A DNA stretch of 64,000 nt from Lachnospiraceae bacterium (GTDB taxonomy: Bacteria > Bacillota > Clostridia > Lachnospirales > Lachnospiraceae). The number at the start of each line of letters is the position of its first letter. The stretch's first letter is position 1. The notes under the pieces were generated by a model that did not search any database, was not told the DNA's origin, and saw only the letters and a program-made list of their open reading frames with translations. Below, in pieces: positions 1 to 10,232 of this stretch. The DNA is taken from positions 1 to 64,000 of the forward strand of contig JAFWOE010000053.1 of assembly GCA_017509985.1 (NCBI GenBank), read 5' to 3'. A program made the translations under genes and the position numbers.

Positions 1-14
1 CTGTTTTTGTCCAT
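1..14 (-). CDS. Start of an unidentified gene, cut by window edge
   Basis: An ATG on the minus strand at 14-12 is preceded by a near-perfect Shine-Dalgarno (AAGGAGGTG, about 20-28) at normal spacing. Only the codons for Met-Asp-Lys-Asn lie inside the window, so the product cannot be named. The ribosome site is strong enough to support a real start. The gene would lie downstream of the liv operon terminator and so be a separate unit. Confidence 0.55.
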
Positions 15-60
15 CGGACACCTCCTTGGTTTTTTCAGTGCGGTTGGCGAACCTGCACTT

Positions 61-66
61 ATTATA
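61..66 (-). promoter_or_regulatory. Possible -10 box for the gene starting at 14
   Basis: A perfect TATAAT on the minus strand lies about 45 nt upstream of the start at 14. No good -35 is seen at 16-18 bp (TTTAAG is the best match), so the call rests on the -10 alone. The stretch 67-149 holds a small hairpin (CACCTGC/GCAGGTG, about 107-123) and nothing else I can name. Confidence 0.3.
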
Positions 67-149
67 ACCTTGGAGGTTTTTACTTAAAGCTAAAGCTTAT
101 TGGAGACACACCTGCATAGCAGGTGGTTTATTGTGATGGCTTCGCCATA

Positions 150-183
150 CAAAAAAGAGCTCCTGCATTATCCTGCAGGAGCT
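150..183 (-). terminator. Rho-independent terminator of the liv operon
   Basis: On the minus strand a perfect 10-bp stem (AGCTCCTGCA/TGCAGGAGCT, 158-183, 6-nt loop) is followed by a CTTTTTT run. It lies about 90 nt beyond the stop codon of livF and ends the five-gene transporter transcript. Confidence 0.9.
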
Positions 184-274
184 AAGAAACTAATAATTGA
201 ATTAGAAAGGCAGCTATTACGGCTGCAAAAACCTGTTCCTAATACCTGAACAGATCATGAGCCCGGCCAAATAG

Positions 275-985
275 TTATAGTCCCAGATATGCTCTCTTTA
301 CATAGTCATTATCGATCAGGTCAGCACATTTTCCTTCCAGTGAGACACGGCCGTTCTCAAGAACATAGGCTCTGTCTGCAATCTCCATGGACTGTTTGAC
401 ATTCTGCTCGACAAGAAGGACCGTAATACCTTGGTCACGAAGCATCCTGACGATCTTAAAGACTTCATTGACCATGATCGGAGCAAGGCCGTAGGACAGC
501 TCGTCAAAAAGGCAGAGTTTCGGGTTAGACATCAGGCCGCGGGCCATCGCGAGCATCTGCTTTTCACCGCCGGAAAGGGTCGAAGCCGTCTGTTTTTGAC
601 GTTCTTTCAGCTTCGGAAACAGTTCAAACATGCGCTCGATATTCTCGCCGCGGTTCTTCCACATACATTTCGGATAAGCCCCCATTTCAAGGTTTTCCCG
701 GATAGACATGTCCGGAAACATCCTACCGCCTTCGGGAAGATAGGCGATCCCCTTCTCCATGATCCTGTCTCCGGGCGTGCCCAGGAGCGATTCTCCCTGG
801 AAATCGATCGATCCCGATTCCGGTTTTACAAGCCCCGTAATGCAGTTCAGCAGCGTGGTCTTGCCGGCGCCGTTCGCACCGAGAAGAGCTACGATCTCCG
901 CTTCCTCGACCTTGAGGGAGACATCCCAGAGCACCTGTACATTGCCGTATGAGCAGTTTAAATTTTTAACTTCTAACATTGACAT
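275..985 (-). CDS. livF: Branched-chain amino acid ABC transporter ATPase, LivF type
   Basis: This 236-residue ABC ATPase energises a high-affinity branched-chain amino acid (or related amino acid/amide) importer at the inner face of the membrane. Walker A GANGAGKT is at residues 36-43, the signature LSGGEKQ near 137, and the LivF-style VEQN replaces the usual H-loop. The residue after the Walker B glutamate is Leu rather than the usual Pro (FDELS), a mild oddity. It is the last gene of livK-H-M-G-F, one base from livG, with a terminator just downstream. Length is typical of the family. The substrate cannot be read from an ATPase and is taken from the family. Confidence 0.93.
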   Translation of the reverse strand: MSMLEVKNLNCSYGNVQVLWDVSLKVEEAEIVALLGANGAGKTTLLNCITGLVKPESGSIDFQGESLLGTPGDRIMEKGIAYLPEGGRMFPDMSIRENLEMGAYPKCMWKNRGENIERMFELFPKLKERQKQTASTLSGGEKQMLAMARGLMSNPKLCLFDELSYGLAPIMVNEVFKIVRMLRDQGITVLLVEQNVKQSMEIADRAYVLENGRVSLEGKCADLIDNDYVKRAYLGL

Positions 986-986
986 A

Positions 987-1706
987 TCAGCTCTCTCCCA
1001 GATAGATCTCGATTACCGTTCTACTTGTGGATATTTCATCCGGTGTGCCTTCCGCGATCTTTGCTCCGTGATGAAGGACGATGATGCGGTCGCAGATCGT
1101 CATGATCGCACGCATAACATGCTCGATCATAATGACGGTTATTCCCGAATCACGGATACGCGTGATAAGCTTCATTGCATCCTCGACTTCCGTCGGATTA
1201 AGGCCGGCCATGACCTCGTCCAGCAGAAGCAGCTTCGGCCTTGTGGCGAGCGCCCTGGCGACTTCCAGCTGTTTCTGTGCGGAAAGAGGAATATCCGTTA
1301 CATTTTTATCTTTCAGTTCGGTAAGGCCAACAAAATCCAGGACTTCGTCCGTGATCTTTGCCGCTTCCGCAGCGCTCCTGCCTTTTTTGCCGAAGAGTGC
1401 TCCCATCATTACGTTCTGATAAACGACCATGCCGGGGAAGTTCTTTGCAGCCTGGAAAGTACGGCCCAGGCCGAGGTGGCAGATCTGGTTCGGCTTAAGG
1501 CCGCTTATCTTCTTTCCGCAGAAATACACGGTGCCGCTGTCCATGGTCAGAGCGCCTGAAAGAAGGTTGAAAAACGTGCTTTTGCCGGCGCCGTTCGGAC
1601 CGATCAGTCCAAGGATCTCTCCCTCTTCCACATTGAATTTAACATCGGAGACAGCTTTGAGGCCGCCGAAGGATATACTTACGCCAGTGCCTTCCATAAT
1701 ACTCAT
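987..1706 (-). CDS. livG: Branched-chain amino acid ABC transporter ATPase, LivG type
   Basis: This is the second ATPase of the importer, 239 residues. It has Walker [10 protein letters not shown] (about 36-44), a diverged signature ([14 protein letters not shown]) and Walker [12 protein letters not shown] followed by the NPTE stretch typical of LivG. It is expected to pair with LivF under the LivH/LivM permeases. The start lies 1 base after the livM stop and the end 1 base before livF, so translation is probably coupled. LivG and LivF are told apart by the longer C-terminal tail after the EH motif (MIEHVMRAI), which is present here. Confidence 0.93.
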   Translation of the reverse strand: MSIMEGTGVSISFGGLKAVSDVKFNVEEGEILGLIGPNGAGKSTFFNLLSGALTMDSGTVYFCGKKISGLKPNQICHLGLGRTFQAAKNFPGMVVYQNVMMGALFGKKGRSAAEAAKITDEVLDFVGLTELKDKNVTDIPLSAQKQLEVARALATRPKLLLLDEVMAGLNPTEVEDAMKLITRIRDSGITVIMIEHVMRAIMTICDRIIVLHHGAKIAEGTPDEISTSRTVIEIYLGES

Positions 1707-1707
1707 A

Positions 1708-2832
1708 TCACGCCGCCTCCTTTCCGCGTTTTAATACATTTGCGAAGATAACAAAACCTATGATACCGAAGAGAAGCGGGAATACAAGCCCTCCGATATT
1801 GGTTCCTGCAGCTGCAAGGAGCTTCGTAAAGATAAATCCGACTACCATAAATACAGCCGTAGCGGCAATAAGCAGCAGTTTTTTTCGTTTTCCGACCATT
1901 TCGCCAAAGGATCCGACAAGACCTTTAGGAAGGAATACAATGGAGATGATCATCACGACACCGAAGATGATCATGTACCATTTCGGCCATTTTGTCGTCA
2001 GCTGTTCCTGCAGAAGCGTGAATACGATGGCGCCGATGATCGGTCCGAGGAAGCTTCCCGCGCCCCCGAATATAACCATCAGCACAGGCATGAAGGACAT
2101 CATGACGTTAAAAGCAATCGGCGGGTCAATATAGATCATCGTCGTGGCCTTTGCTGCTCCGGACGCGCCTATCGCGAAAGAAGTGGCTGCAAAGGCAATT
2201 ACCTTTACCATCGTTGTATTAACACCGATATGAGCGGCAGCATCCTCGCATTCGCCGATACCGGTAAGAGCCATGCCGAATCGGGAACGTTTAACATAAT
2301 ATGCTGCGATAAGCACGATACCGGCCAGGATAAGGAGACAGATAAATACCGTATTGTACGGCACTGCCATAACGGTCCTGCCTCTCAGGTTGTTGAATTT
2401 TACTTCATACCACAGAATAAAATACTGAAGCAGAAGAACGAGGCCGAAAGTAAAGATCGTAAAATACACGCCTCTTAAGCGCAGCGTGATCACGCCTATG
2501 ATCGCCGCAATCGCGAAACTGATCACACCCGCGACTATCATGAGAAGCGGTACCGGAAGCTTTTCACCGAGCAGAGCGGAGACATAGATGCCGAGCCCGA
2601 AGAAAGCTGCCGTGGAAAGAGAAATATAGCCGCTCGGTCCTGAGAAAATGTTCCAGCTGACAGCCAGAACAATATAGTTCAGGATGGATACAAATAATAC
2701 AACATAATAAGAAGGACGAAGAGCCGATCCTGTACGGGTAAGAAAAGACAGTCCGAACAGTACCGCGACAATTACGATCGGTATGATCTGCTGTTTGATC
2801 CGGGCTCCTCCCCGGTCGTTCGTTTTACTCAT
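1708..2832 (-). CDS. livM: Branched-chain amino acid ABC transporter permease, LivM type
   Basis: This polytopic inner-membrane permease has about ten hydrophobic segments and carries the LivM-family run around [15 protein letters not shown] start it at the ATG at 2832: a GGGGAGGTG ribosome site sits about 6 nt upstream, whereas the in-frame GTG at 2841 lies inside that site. About 374 residues, slightly long because of an extra hydrophobic C-terminal segment (two predicted membrane passes after the conserved core). It forms the translocation channel with LivH. Its start region overlaps the livH stop, consistent with coupling. Confidence 0.92.
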   Translation of the reverse strand: MSKTNDRGGARIKQQIIPIVIVAVLFGLSFLTRTGSALRPSYYVVLFVSILNYIVLAVSWNIFSGPSGYISLSTAAFFGLGIYVSALLGEKLPVPLLMIVAGVISFAIAAIIGVITLRLRGVYFTIFTFGLVLLLQYFILWYEVKFNNLRGRTVMAVPYNTVFICLLILAGIVLIAAYYVKRSRFGMALTGIGECEDAAAHIGVNTTMVKVIAFAATSFAIGASGAAKATTMIYIDPPIAFNVMMSFMPVLMVIFGGAGSFLGPIIGAIVFTLLQEQLTTKWPKWYMIIFGVVMIISIVFLPKGLVGSFGEMVGKRKKLLLIAATAVFMVVGFIFTKLLAAAGTNIGGLVFPLLFGIIGFVIFANVLKRGKEAA

Positions 2833-2837
2833 CCGTC

Positions 2838-3701
2838 TCACCTCCCCATAAGGCCTTTGGGCTTAACAAGAAGCAGGACCAGAATGATCAGATAATAGGC
2901 GACCATCGAAAGGCTCGGTTCGATATATCCGAAAATACTTCCGACAAAACCGAGTATCAGTCCTCCGATCATGCTTCCGGGAATACTGCCCATTCCGCCA
3001 AGCACAACGACGATCAGGGCGATCATGGTATATCCCATGCCCATTCCGGTATCGACCTGGCTGTACATACTGATCAGTGTCCCGGCAATGCCCGCAAGCA
3101 TTGCACCGATTCCGAAGCAGATGGCCATGATCATTTTAATATTCATGCCCAGCATGCCTGCCGCAACAGGATCCTGGCTGGCGGCACGAATCGATTTGCC
3201 CAGTCTGGAATAGGTAAGGAACAGATAGAAAAGAATGCTTACAGCAACAGCAATAATAAGAACGACGATCTTATTAATGGCAGTAACCGTACCGGCAAAA
3301 GCCACGGAACGGTTCAGGAACTGATATCCCACCGGATTAGAGCCCCAGATCTGCATGGCGATATTCGAAAAAATGAAATACAGCCCGAAACAGAGAAGCA
3401 TGGCGTTGCTTTCATAGGCAGCCGCAGTACCGGAATTTATATTCAGCCATCGGAAGATGGTGATATGCAGCAAAAAGCCGATAATGAAGGTGAGCGGGCA
3501 GCACAGGACAAGCGCGAGAAGCGGATGTATCCCCCTGTTGACGAAGACCCATGTGAGCATCGCGGCGATCATAATAAACTCGCCATGCGATACGTTTAAG
3601 ATCTTGGCAACACCGTACTGAAGGCTGAGCCCCATTGAGATCAGCGCATAGATTCCGCCCATGATCAGACCGGTTATGATGATATTCAAAACGGTTGTCA
3701 T
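2838..3701 (-). CDS. livH: Branched-chain amino acid ABC transporter permease, LivH type
   Basis: This 287-residue permease is very hydrophobic. It has the LivH N-terminus (GLIMGGIYALISMGLSL), the NVSHGEFIM motif and the conserved GGMGSIPGSMIGG loop near the C-terminus. A GGAG ribosome site precedes the ATG. It pairs with LivM in the membrane to move amino acids delivered by the LivK-like lipoprotein. Its upstream spacer (3702-3873) separates it from livK and contains two stem-loops likely to set the ratio of binding protein to permease. Confidence 0.93.
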   Translation of the reverse strand: MTTVLNIIITGLIMGGIYALISMGLSLQYGVAKILNVSHGEFIMIAAMLTWVFVNRGIHPLLALVLCCPLTFIIGFLLHITIFRWLNINSGTAAAYESNAMLLCFGLYFIFSNIAMQIWGSNPVGYQFLNRSVAFAGTVTAINKIVVLIIAVAVSILFYLFLTYSRLGKSIRAASQDPVAAGMLGMNIKMIMAICFGIGAMLAGIAGTLISMYSQVDTGMGMGYTMIALIVVVLGGMGSIPGSMIGGLILGFVGSIFGYIEPSLSMVAYYLIILVLLLVKPKGLMGR

Positions 3702-3732
3702 AGAGTATTGCTCCTAACTGATAGTAGAAACA

Positions 3733-3799
3733 GTGCCGCCGCACGGCACAGGATCAGAAAACAGATGTTCACGGCCTGTATCAGATACAGGCCGCGAAC
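3733..3799 (-). other. Two intercistronic stem-loops between livK and livH
   Basis: A long hairpin (GTTC.CGGCCTGTATC paired with GATACAGGCCG.GAAC, 3767-3799) and a shorter one (GTGCCG/CGGCAC, 3733-3749) lie in the 172-base spacer after livK. Neither is followed by a proper U-run. The likely role is protection of the livK mRNA end or partial termination, giving more binding protein than permease. That role is inferred from similar ABC operons. Confidence 0.6.
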
Positions 3800-3873
3800 T
3801 GCTGCAGCATAAGAATGACCGCAGAACCAACTATCGTACTATTTGTTTTTACATGACTGAGTAAGACTCTTTA

Positions 3874-5265
3874 TCAGGGCCAATCGGGCTTCGGCACGAT
3901 CGGGTCTGCCGTACGGTTCTCGTCAGCATCGATGACTTCCGGATAACCGTTCTGCCACTGTCCCAGATCGCCAAGGAAGCACTCGTGTGCGATCTCCTGA
4001 TTTTCGAACCAGATCTCGCCCATCGAAACATTGAAGTGATTGTCCTTGATATACTGGGAGATCACCTTATTGTCAAGAGTGCCGGCGCCTTCAATTGCCT
4101 GCTGAAGTACTTCAAGGCTTGCATAATAAACGATGTGTCCCCACCAGTCCATTCCGAATGCGGGATCGTCTTTATTGAATTCCTGAAGATCTTTTGCAAA
4201 CTGAGCAGCTTCGGGTGAACCTTTGTCGTTCCATGCGCCTTCGAAGATGATGCCTTCAATACCTTCGTCTCCGCCGCAGGCTGCTTTCATGGATTCAAAG
4301 CTTCCGCCGGGGCCGGTAATGAACATCTTCGGATTGTAGCCAAGAGCCTTGGATACTTCGATCGCCGGATAGGTGATCTGCGGATAGGTGAACAGGATGA
4401 ACGCATCCGCGCCGGAAGCCATTGCGTCGTTGATGATCGGTGTTACATCAGCGAGGTCAGCCGGAACGCTCTTCATTTCCTTGATCTCAATGCCGGCTTC
4501 TTTGAATGCCGGTTCCGCTGCGCTGGAATACTCAATGCCGTGAGTATCCTGGATGTAAACGATATACGCGGATTTCATTCCCTGTTCCAGCATAAGGTCT
4601 ACGATCGCAGGAACCTGAGTCACGGAATAGTTCAGCACGCTGAAGAAATCCGGATATTTGGCAAGAGCTTCTTTCAGCGTATCGCTGCCGCCCTCTGCGC
4701 CGATCATAAGGTAGCCGTACTGGGCTGCAATCGGAACTGCCGCGCTTAAGAAAGCGGTGCTGACCGGCGGAAGAAGGAAATCCACCTGGTCTTCCAGGAT
4801 CAGCTTCTGGTAAAGCTGGGTCATCTGGTTCATGTCTGAAGTATCATCGTAAACGATCAGGTCGATCGGAAGCTTTTTGCCGTATTCTTCGACATAGATG
4901 CCTCCGTCAGCATTGACTTTATCAACCCACATCCTGTAGCAGGGGCCGAAAGCCGTCTGGTCGAACATGGCGAAAACGCCGGTCTGGGAACGAACCGCTC
5001 CGACTTTGATCGACTCTTTGTTGGGATCAACGTCTGCAGCCGGTTCTGCTGCCGGAGCTTCGGATTTTTCTGCTGCCGGAGCTTCGGATTTTTCTGCTGC
5101 CGGAGCTGCTTCTTCTTTAGCTGAGGAAGCTGCTGCTGCCGGAGCCGCCTCTTCCTTGGCAGAGGAAGCTGCTGCTGCCGGTGCTGCCGACTGTCCGCAG
5201 CCCGCTAACAGTGAAAGTCCTAATGCAGCTGCCAGAAGTACGCTCAGTAATTTCTTTCTTGACAT
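3874..5265 (-). CDS. livK: Amino acid-binding lipoprotein of the Liv importer
   Basis: This extracellular solute-binding lipoprotein has 463 residues. It has a lipoprotein signal with LLAGC and lipidated Cys at residue 23, then a low-complexity Ala/Pro/Glu/Lys linker (27-80), then a periplasmic-binding fold of the Leu/Ile/Val-binding (Peripla_BP_6) type that begins IKVGAVRSQTG. It captures branched-chain amino acids or related amides for LivHMGF. The family also includes urea and amide binders, so specificity is uncertain. It is the first gene of the operon, under the promoter at 5393-5421. The mature domain is of usual length; the linker is repetitive at DNA level. Confidence 0.9.
   Translation of the reverse strand: MSRKKLLSVLLAAALGLSLLAGCGQSAAPAAAASSAKEEAAPAAAASSAKEEAAPAAEKSEAPAAEKSEAPAAEPAADVDPNKESIKVGAVRSQTGVFAMFDQTAFGPCYRMWVDKVNADGGIYVEEYGKKLPIDLIVYDDTSDMNQMTQLYQKLILEDQVDFLLPPVSTAFLSAAVPIAAQYGYLMIGAEGGSDTLKEALAKYPDFFSVLNYSVTQVPAIVDLMLEQGMKSAYIVYIQDTHGIEYSSAAEPAFKEAGIEIKEMKSVPADLADVTPIINDAMASGADAFILFTYPQITYPAIEVSKALGYNPKMFITGPGGSFESMKAACGGDEGIEGIIFEGAWNDKGSPEAAQFAKDLQEFNKDDPAFGMDWWGHIVYYASLEVLQQAIEGAGTLDNKVISQYIKDNHFNVSMGEIWFENQEIAHECFLGDLGQWQNGYPEVIDADENRTADPIVPKPDWP
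5041..5187 (-). repeat. Direct repeats coding the LivK linker
   Basis: Two near-identical copies coding APAAAASSAKEEA are followed by two copies coding APAAEKSE (residues about 27-75 of the lipoprotein). Such in-frame repeats can change copy number by slippage. They encode a flexible spacer between the lipid anchor and the binding domain. Confidence 0.75.
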
Positions 5266-5318
5266 TATCTTACCTCCATTAAACTCTCTTTTTTACCAGT
5301 TTCCTTCCTGTTGCGATA

Positions 5319-5366
5319 TTTATCGTGATAAATCATCCTTTCTTGAAAATCCTATTTCACGATAAA
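5319..5366. promoter_or_regulatory. Inverted-repeat element in the liv leader
   Basis: TTTATCGTGATAAA (5319-5332) is itself palindromic. Its first ten bases are exactly complementary to TCACGATAAA at 5357-5366. The pair lies between the promoter and livK. It could be a two-site operator or a long leader hairpin with a loop of about 28 nt. No known regulator is assigned. Confidence 0.5.
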
Positions 5367-5392
5367 AATCTGTATAAAAAGATTACTTTTTG

Positions 5393-5421
5393 ATTATAAT
5401 TCTACATAACTTAATAGTCAA
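5393..5421 (-). promoter_or_regulatory. Sigma-A promoter of the liv operon
   Basis: On the minus strand, TTGACT (5416-5421), a 17-bp spacer and a perfect TATAAT (5393-5398). The predicted start near 5386 gives a leader of about 120 nt before livK, containing the inverted repeat at 5319-5366. Confidence 0.85.
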
Positions 5422-5490
5422 GCTCATTAATTATATATCATTCTATAGAGAACATTTAAATTTGAAGTACTATTTAATTAAGCTAACGCA

Positions 5491-5522
5491 GGAAGGCAAA
5501 GGAATGTTTCCTTTGCCCTTCC
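5491..5522 (-). terminator. Hairpin after queA, probable transcript end
   Basis: A 14-bp stem with one bulge (GGAAGGCAAAGGAA/TTCCTTTGCCCTTCC) lies between the queA stop and the liv promoter. It has no U-run on the minus side, so termination efficiency is doubtful. The remainder of 5422-5635 is AT-rich and shows nothing else. Confidence 0.4.
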
Positions 5523-5635
5523 ATTTAGGTTTATGTATATATAGATAAATCTTTTTATGCCGACAGATTTGAAATCAGTATAGCAGTTTACACACGGCCT
5601 TGAGTAGTGTACTGTATCATCTTCATTGCAGATCC

Positions 5636-6661
5636 TTATTCTATAAACATGGCATCCCCAAAGGAGAAAAAACGGTATTTTTCACTGACTGCATGTTCGT
5701 ATGCGCTCATGATCTTCTCTTTACCCGCGAATGCAGAGACCAGCATGACAAGCGTGCTCTCCGGAAGATGAAAATTCGTGATCAGAGCATCCATGATTTT
5801 AAAATAATATCCGGGATAAATAAAGATCTCCGTCCAGTCCCCGCCCGGATGCAGGATTCCGTTTTCGTCCGCAGCGCTTTCGAGTGTGCGACAGCTGGTC
5901 GTCCCGACACAGACGATCCTTCCCCCGGCTGCCCTGGTTTTGTTGATCCGTTCCGCCGTTTCTTCATCGATATGATAATACTCGGAATGCATATGATGCT
6001 TTGTCACGTCGTCCACTTTGACCGGCCGGAATGTTCCAAGGCCGACATGCAGGGTCACTTCGGCGATCTCTACGCCCATGTCACGGATCTCCTGCAGCAG
6101 CTCCTGTGTAAAATGAAGGCCGGCTGTCGGAGCCGCAGCGCTTCCCTCCTCTTTTGCATAGACGGTCTGATACCGGTTCCGGTCTTTCAGCTTATGCGTA
6201 ATATAGGGCGGCAGGGGCATTTCTCCCAGGGAATCCAGGATCTCCTCAAAAACGCCGTCGAATTCAAACCTTATCACACGGTTTCCTTCTTCAAGGACTT
6301 CCGTGATCCTTCCGGTGAGAAGGCCGCCTCCGAATTCTATTACCGCGCCGGGCCTGCATTTTTTTCCGGGCCGCACCAGGCATTCCCAGGACTCGGCTGT
6401 AAGCCGCTTCAGAAGCAGTATCTCTACGGCCGCACCGGTATCGGCTTTGCTTCCGTATAGGCGTGCCGGCAGCACCTTGGTGTTGTTCAGTACAAGGCAG
6501 TCTCCGGCTTTCAGGTATTTTGTTATATCCCGGAAAGACTCATCTTTCATTTCGCCGGTTTCTTTATTCAGATATAAAAGTCTTGAGCTGCTTCTGTCCT
6601 CCAGCGGGTCCTGCGCTATCAGTTCAGAAGGCAGCTCATAATAAAAGTCACTGGTCTTCAT
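5636..6661 (-). CDS. queA: tRNA preQ1(34) S-adenosylmethionine ribosyltransferase-isomerase
   Basis: QueA transfers the ribosyl part of SAM to preQ1 at tRNA position 34 to form epoxyqueuosine, a late step of queuosine synthesis. It has 341 residues, normal length, with the family N-terminus ([15 protein letters not shown]), the [13 protein letters not shown] motif and the GAAVEILLL and PTAGLHFT stretches. It lies 14 bases downstream of pheT in the same direction, so it is the last gene of pheS-pheT-queA. No preQ1 riboswitch is seen, in keeping with it being an internal gene. Confidence 0.95.
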   Translation of the reverse strand: MKTSDFYYELPSELIAQDPLEDRSSSRLLYLNKETGEMKDESFRDITKYLKAGDCLVLNNTKVLPARLYGSKADTGAAVEILLLKRLTAESWECLVRPGKKCRPGAVIEFGGGLLTGRITEVLEEGNRVIRFEFDGVFEEILDSLGEMPLPPYITHKLKDRNRYQTVYAKEEGSAAAPTAGLHFTQELLQEIRDMGVEIAEVTLHVGLGTFRPVKVDDVTKHHMHSEYYHIDEETAERINKTRAAGGRIVCVGTTSCRTLESAADENGILHPGGDWTEIFIYPGYYFKIMDALITNFHLPESTLVMLVSAFAGKEKIMSAYEHAVSEKYRFFSFGDAMFIE

Positions 6662-6675
6662 TATTGCTTGTGCGG

Positions 6676-9099
6676 TTACTCCCTGAGTTTGATGCCCATG
6701 GATTCGAGGCCATTCAGGATCTTCTTCATGGACTTGCTGATATCCTCATCGGTCAGTGTTCTCTCTTTGGAACGGAAAACGATCGAATAAGCCATCGATT
6801 TGAAGCCTTCCGCGATCTGATCTCCTTCGTAAACGTCAAAAAGGCTTACGCTTTCCAGTGTTTTCCCTCCGCGCTGACGGATCATATCCTCAATGGACGC
6901 CGCCGTAATCTCCTTGCGGACGACCATGGAAAGATCTCTGTTCACAGCCGGATATTTGGCAATTCCTTCATACTTCCGGTCATAGGTCGCAAAAGGAACG
7001 ATCGAAGGCATATCCAGAACTGCAATATACGCCCTTCCGCCGATCCCGTAGGAAGAAGCGACCATGGGATGGACTTCGCCAAGATAGCCTACGAAAACAT
7101 CTTTGTAGAAAATATCCGCCTGACGTCCGGGATGCAGATAGGGTCTCCTGTTTTCAGAGGAATAAACAGCGCGTTCCTTCATGCCGAGCTTCGAGAAGAG
7201 TTCCTCAACAACACCTTTCATTGTAAAGAAATCCTCTTCGCCATAGAATCCGAGCGTCAGCTGCATCCGTTCATCCGGAAGCTCCTTTAACGGAAGTTCT
7301 TTCGGTATATAAACATTGCCGAGTTCGTAAAGATGCACGTTCTTGTTACGATGACTGTAATTCGTGCCGAGGGAAGTCAGCATGCCGTTCAGGGATGTCG
7401 TCCTCATGATCGAGAAGTCCTCTCCCAGCGGGTTCAGGATCTCGATCGCACGGCGCAGTTCATCATCTTCCGGGATCAGCAGCTTGTCATAAACCTTAGG
7501 ACTTTCAAAGGAATAGCACATGCTCTGTGAAAAGCCGCAGTATTCCGCGACCTCCCTTGCGGTATCCTGGACAATAAGATCGAAAGGTTTCTTGCCGGTC
7601 GTCGCCTCTCCGGAAGGAAGGGTCGCGCCGATGTTGTCATAACCGTAGAACCTGGCGACTTCCTCGGCCAGATCCGCTGTGCAGTGGATATCCTGGCGGA
7701 AGGAAGGAACAATGATCTCATTTGTCTGCTCGTCATATTCCAGTTCCAGCGGTTTGAAATATTCCAGCATCTGTTCTTTGGATACATCAGTACCGAGGAT
7801 CTCGTTGATCTTTGCCGGATCCAGCGCTACCCTCTCTTCTTTTTTAGCTTCGGGATAAACATCGACAATACCGCCGACGACCTCACCGGCACCGAGGTCT
7901 TCGATCAGCTGGCAGGCCCGGTCGATCGCCGCTTTCGCGTTTTCCGGATCCAGTCCCTTTTCAAACTTGCCGGAAGCTTCGGTGCGAAGTCCGACCCGTT
8001 TGGAAGAAAGCCGGATATTGGTACCGTTGAAATTCGCAGCTTCAAAAAGCATGGTATGGACATTGTCCGTGATCATGGAATTCTCGCCGCCCATGATCCC
8101 GGCAAGGCCGACCGGCTTCTCTCCGTCACAGATCATAAGCATTTCCGAATCGAGTTCCCTCTCCTGTCCGTCCAGCGTTGTGAACTTTTCTCCATCCCTG
8201 GCTCTTCTTACGATGATCTGCCTGCCGGAGATCGTATCCAGATCATAGGCATGCATCGGCTGGCCGTACTCTTCCATAACGAAGTTTGTGATGTCGACCA
8301 GATTGTTGATCGGCCGGATCCCCGATGCGGAAAGACAGCGCTGCATCCACTTTGGTGAAGGAGCGATCTTTACATTCTTCACGACACGCGCACAGAATCT
8401 CGGGCAGAGGTCCGGATCATCGATCCGTACGCTGATATAATCGGAAGTGCTCTCATCATTTCCGGTCTCCCGCACTTCCGGCGGGACAAAATCCTTTCCG
8501 AAAGTCGCAGCCGCTTCCCTGGCGATCCCGAGAACGCTGTAGCAGTCTACGCGGTTCGACGTGATCTCATATTCAAAAACGGTATTGTGCAGGCCAAGGG
8601 CTTCGATCGCGTCGTCACCCGGTTTTACCTTTCCGTTATCCTCAAAGATGTATAATCCGTTTTCCGGTGCTTCTGGATAAAAATCTTTCGTAGAACCGAG
8701 TTCTTCGATGGAGCACATCATCCCGTAAGATTCCACTCCGCGCAGTTTCCCGGCTTTGATCTCGATCCCGCCTGCAGTCTTTGAACCGTCGTGACCGCCG
8801 GCAACTCTTCCGCCGTCCAGTACGACCGGGACAAGGGCCCCTTCAAAAGCATTGGGCGCGCCGGTAACGATCTGGACCGTTTCGGCCCCGACATCCACCT
8901 GGCAGACGACCAGTTTGTCCGCGTCCGGATGCGTATCGATCTTTACGATCCTGCCGACCACGATCTTATCGAGGTCCGCGTCAAGTTTGGTATAGCCCTC
9001 CACTTTGGTCCCGGAAAGGGTCATTTTGTCCATATATTCCTGTGCATTGGCTTCCAGACCGGGCACATAGTATTTGATCCAAGAATAAGAAGTATTCAT
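6676..9099 (-). CDS. pheT: Phenylalanine--tRNA ligase beta subunit
   Basis: This is the large subunit of the alpha2-beta2 PheRS, 807 residues. The N-terminus is the YSWIKYY start and the EMAP-like tRNA-binding domain (about 40-150). B3/B4 editing and B5 domains follow in the middle ([17 protein letters not shown]), and the C-terminal 90 residues are the FDX-ACB anticodon-binding domain ([13 protein letters not shown]). The length is standard for a bacterial beta subunit. The start lies 57 bases after pheS. Confidence 0.97.
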   Translation of the reverse strand: MNTSYSWIKYYVPGLEANAQEYMDKMTLSGTKVEGYTKLDADLDKIVVGRIVKIDTHPDADKLVVCQVDVGAETVQIVTGAPNAFEGALVPVVLDGGRVAGGHDGSKTAGGIEIKAGKLRGVESYGMMCSIEELGSTKDFYPEAPENGLYIFEDNGKVKPGDDAIEALGLHNTVFEYEITSNRVDCYSVLGIAREAAATFGKDFVPPEVRETGNDESTSDYISVRIDDPDLCPRFCARVVKNVKIAPSPKWMQRCLSASGIRPINNLVDITNFVMEEYGQPMHAYDLDTISGRQIIVRRARDGEKFTTLDGQERELDSEMLMICDGEKPVGLAGIMGGENSMITDNVHTMLFEAANFNGTNIRLSSKRVGLRTEASGKFEKGLDPENAKAAIDRACQLIEDLGAGEVVGGIVDVYPEAKKEERVALDPAKINEILGTDVSKEQMLEYFKPLELEYDEQTNEIIVPSFRQDIHCTADLAEEVARFYGYDNIGATLPSGEATTGKKPFDLIVQDTAREVAEYCGFSQSMCYSFESPKVYDKLLIPEDDELRRAIEILNPLGEDFSIMRTTSLNGMLTSLGTNYSHRNKNVHLYELGNVYIPKELPLKELPDERMQLTLGFYGEEDFFTMKGVVEELFSKLGMKERAVYSSENRRPYLHPGRQADIFYKDVFVGYLGEVHPMVASSYGIGGRAYIAVLDMPSIVPFATYDRKYEGIAKYPAVNRDLSMVVRKEITAASIEDMIRQRGGKTLESVSLFDVYEGDQIAEGFKSMAYSIVFRSKERTLTDEDISKSMKKILNGLESMGIKLRE

Positions 9100-9156
9100 A
9101 TCGTCTCCTGATTATTATTACCTAAAACCGATCAGCTGCATTATAGACATTCTTCA

Positions 9157-10188
9157 TCAGAACGTCTCAAGAAATCTTATATCGTTCTCATAAAGGAGAC
9201 GCATATCGTCGATCTCATACTTAAGAAGGGCGATCCGCTCCAGTCCTACGCCGAAAGCGAAGCCCTGGTATTCCTCCGGATCGATCCCGCACATCTCAAA
9301 TACATGCGGATGGACCATTCCGCAGCCGAGGATCTCGATCCAGCCTTCGCCCTTGCAGAAGCGGCAGCCTTTTCCGTGGCATTTGAAACAGCTGACGTCC
9401 ATTTCCGCCGAAGGTTCGGTAAACGGAAAATGATGAGGGCGGAATTTGGTCTTTGTATCTTCCCCGAAGAGCTCTTTTGCAAACTCTTCCAGTGTACCTT
9501 TCAGATCCGCAAATGTTATGTGTTTGTCCACGACCAGGCCTTCGATCTGGTGGAAGGAAGGAGAATGCGTCGCATCCACTTCATCCGAGCGGAAAACACG
9601 CCCCGGGGAGATCATACGGATCGGAAGCTTTCCTTTTTCCATTACACGGGCCTGACATGGGGAAGTCTGTGTCCGCAAAACGATCTCTTTGTTTATATAA
9701 AATGTATCCTGCTCGTCTTTAGCCGGATGGTCTGCAGGAATGTTCAGCTTTTCGAAATTATAAAGATCGTACTCGATCTCCGGTCCGGAAACGACTTCAT
9801 AACCCATGCCGATAAAGATCCGCTCCAGTTCTTCCAGCGCGATCGTATTGGGATGTTTATGACCGGTATTTATCTTTTTCCCGGGAAGCGTCACATCGAT
9901 GACTTCCTGGGCCAGTTTCTCTTCAAGCAGCTTTCTTTCCAGCTCCGCCCTGATCTCGTCAAGCCGGGTCTCAATGGCCTTTCTCGCATCATTGACGAGC
10001 TGACCGAAAGCAGGCCGCTCTTCCGGAGCAACGTCTTTCATGCTCTTCAGTACTTCGGTAAGCCTGCCTTTCTTTCCGAGAACGCGCACACGGATCTCGT
10101 TCAGCGCTTCCAGGGAACCGGCATTGTTCAGACTTTGTCCGGCATCTTCAAGGATGTCCTGCAGTCTGGAATTGATTTCATTGGTCAT
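9157..10188 (-). CDS. pheS: Phenylalanine--tRNA ligase alpha subunit
   Basis: This catalytic subunit activates phenylalanine and charges tRNA-Phe. It has 343 residues: an N-terminal coiled coil (about 1-90) followed by the class II core. The motif 2 region includes RVFRSDEVDATHSPSFHQIEG and motif 3 is GFAFGVGLERIALLKY. FGxxxxRxxFFPFTEPSAE-type residues are present near 240-260. It is the first gene of the operon. A promoter with a 12-bp palindrome lies 45 bases upstream. No T-box element was found upstream. Confidence 0.97.
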   Translation of the reverse strand: MTNEINSRLQDILEDAGQSLNNAGSLEALNEIRVRVLGKKGRLTEVLKSMKDVAPEERPAFGQLVNDARKAIETRLDEIRAELERKLLEEKLAQEVIDVTLPGKKINTGHKHPNTIALEELERIFIGMGYEVVSGPEIEYDLYNFEKLNIPADHPAKDEQDTFYINKEIVLRTQTSPCQARVMEKGKLPIRMISPGRVFRSDEVDATHSPSFHQIEGLVVDKHITFADLKGTLEEFAKELFGEDTKTKFRPHHFPFTEPSAEMDVSCFKCHGKGCRFCKGEGWIEILGCGMVHPHVFEMCGIDPEEYQGFAFGVGLERIALLKYEIDDMRLLYENDIRFLETF

Positions 10189-10232
10189 TCGTATTTCCTC
10201 ACTTGAACAGGTTTTAAACTCATAACTAATTA

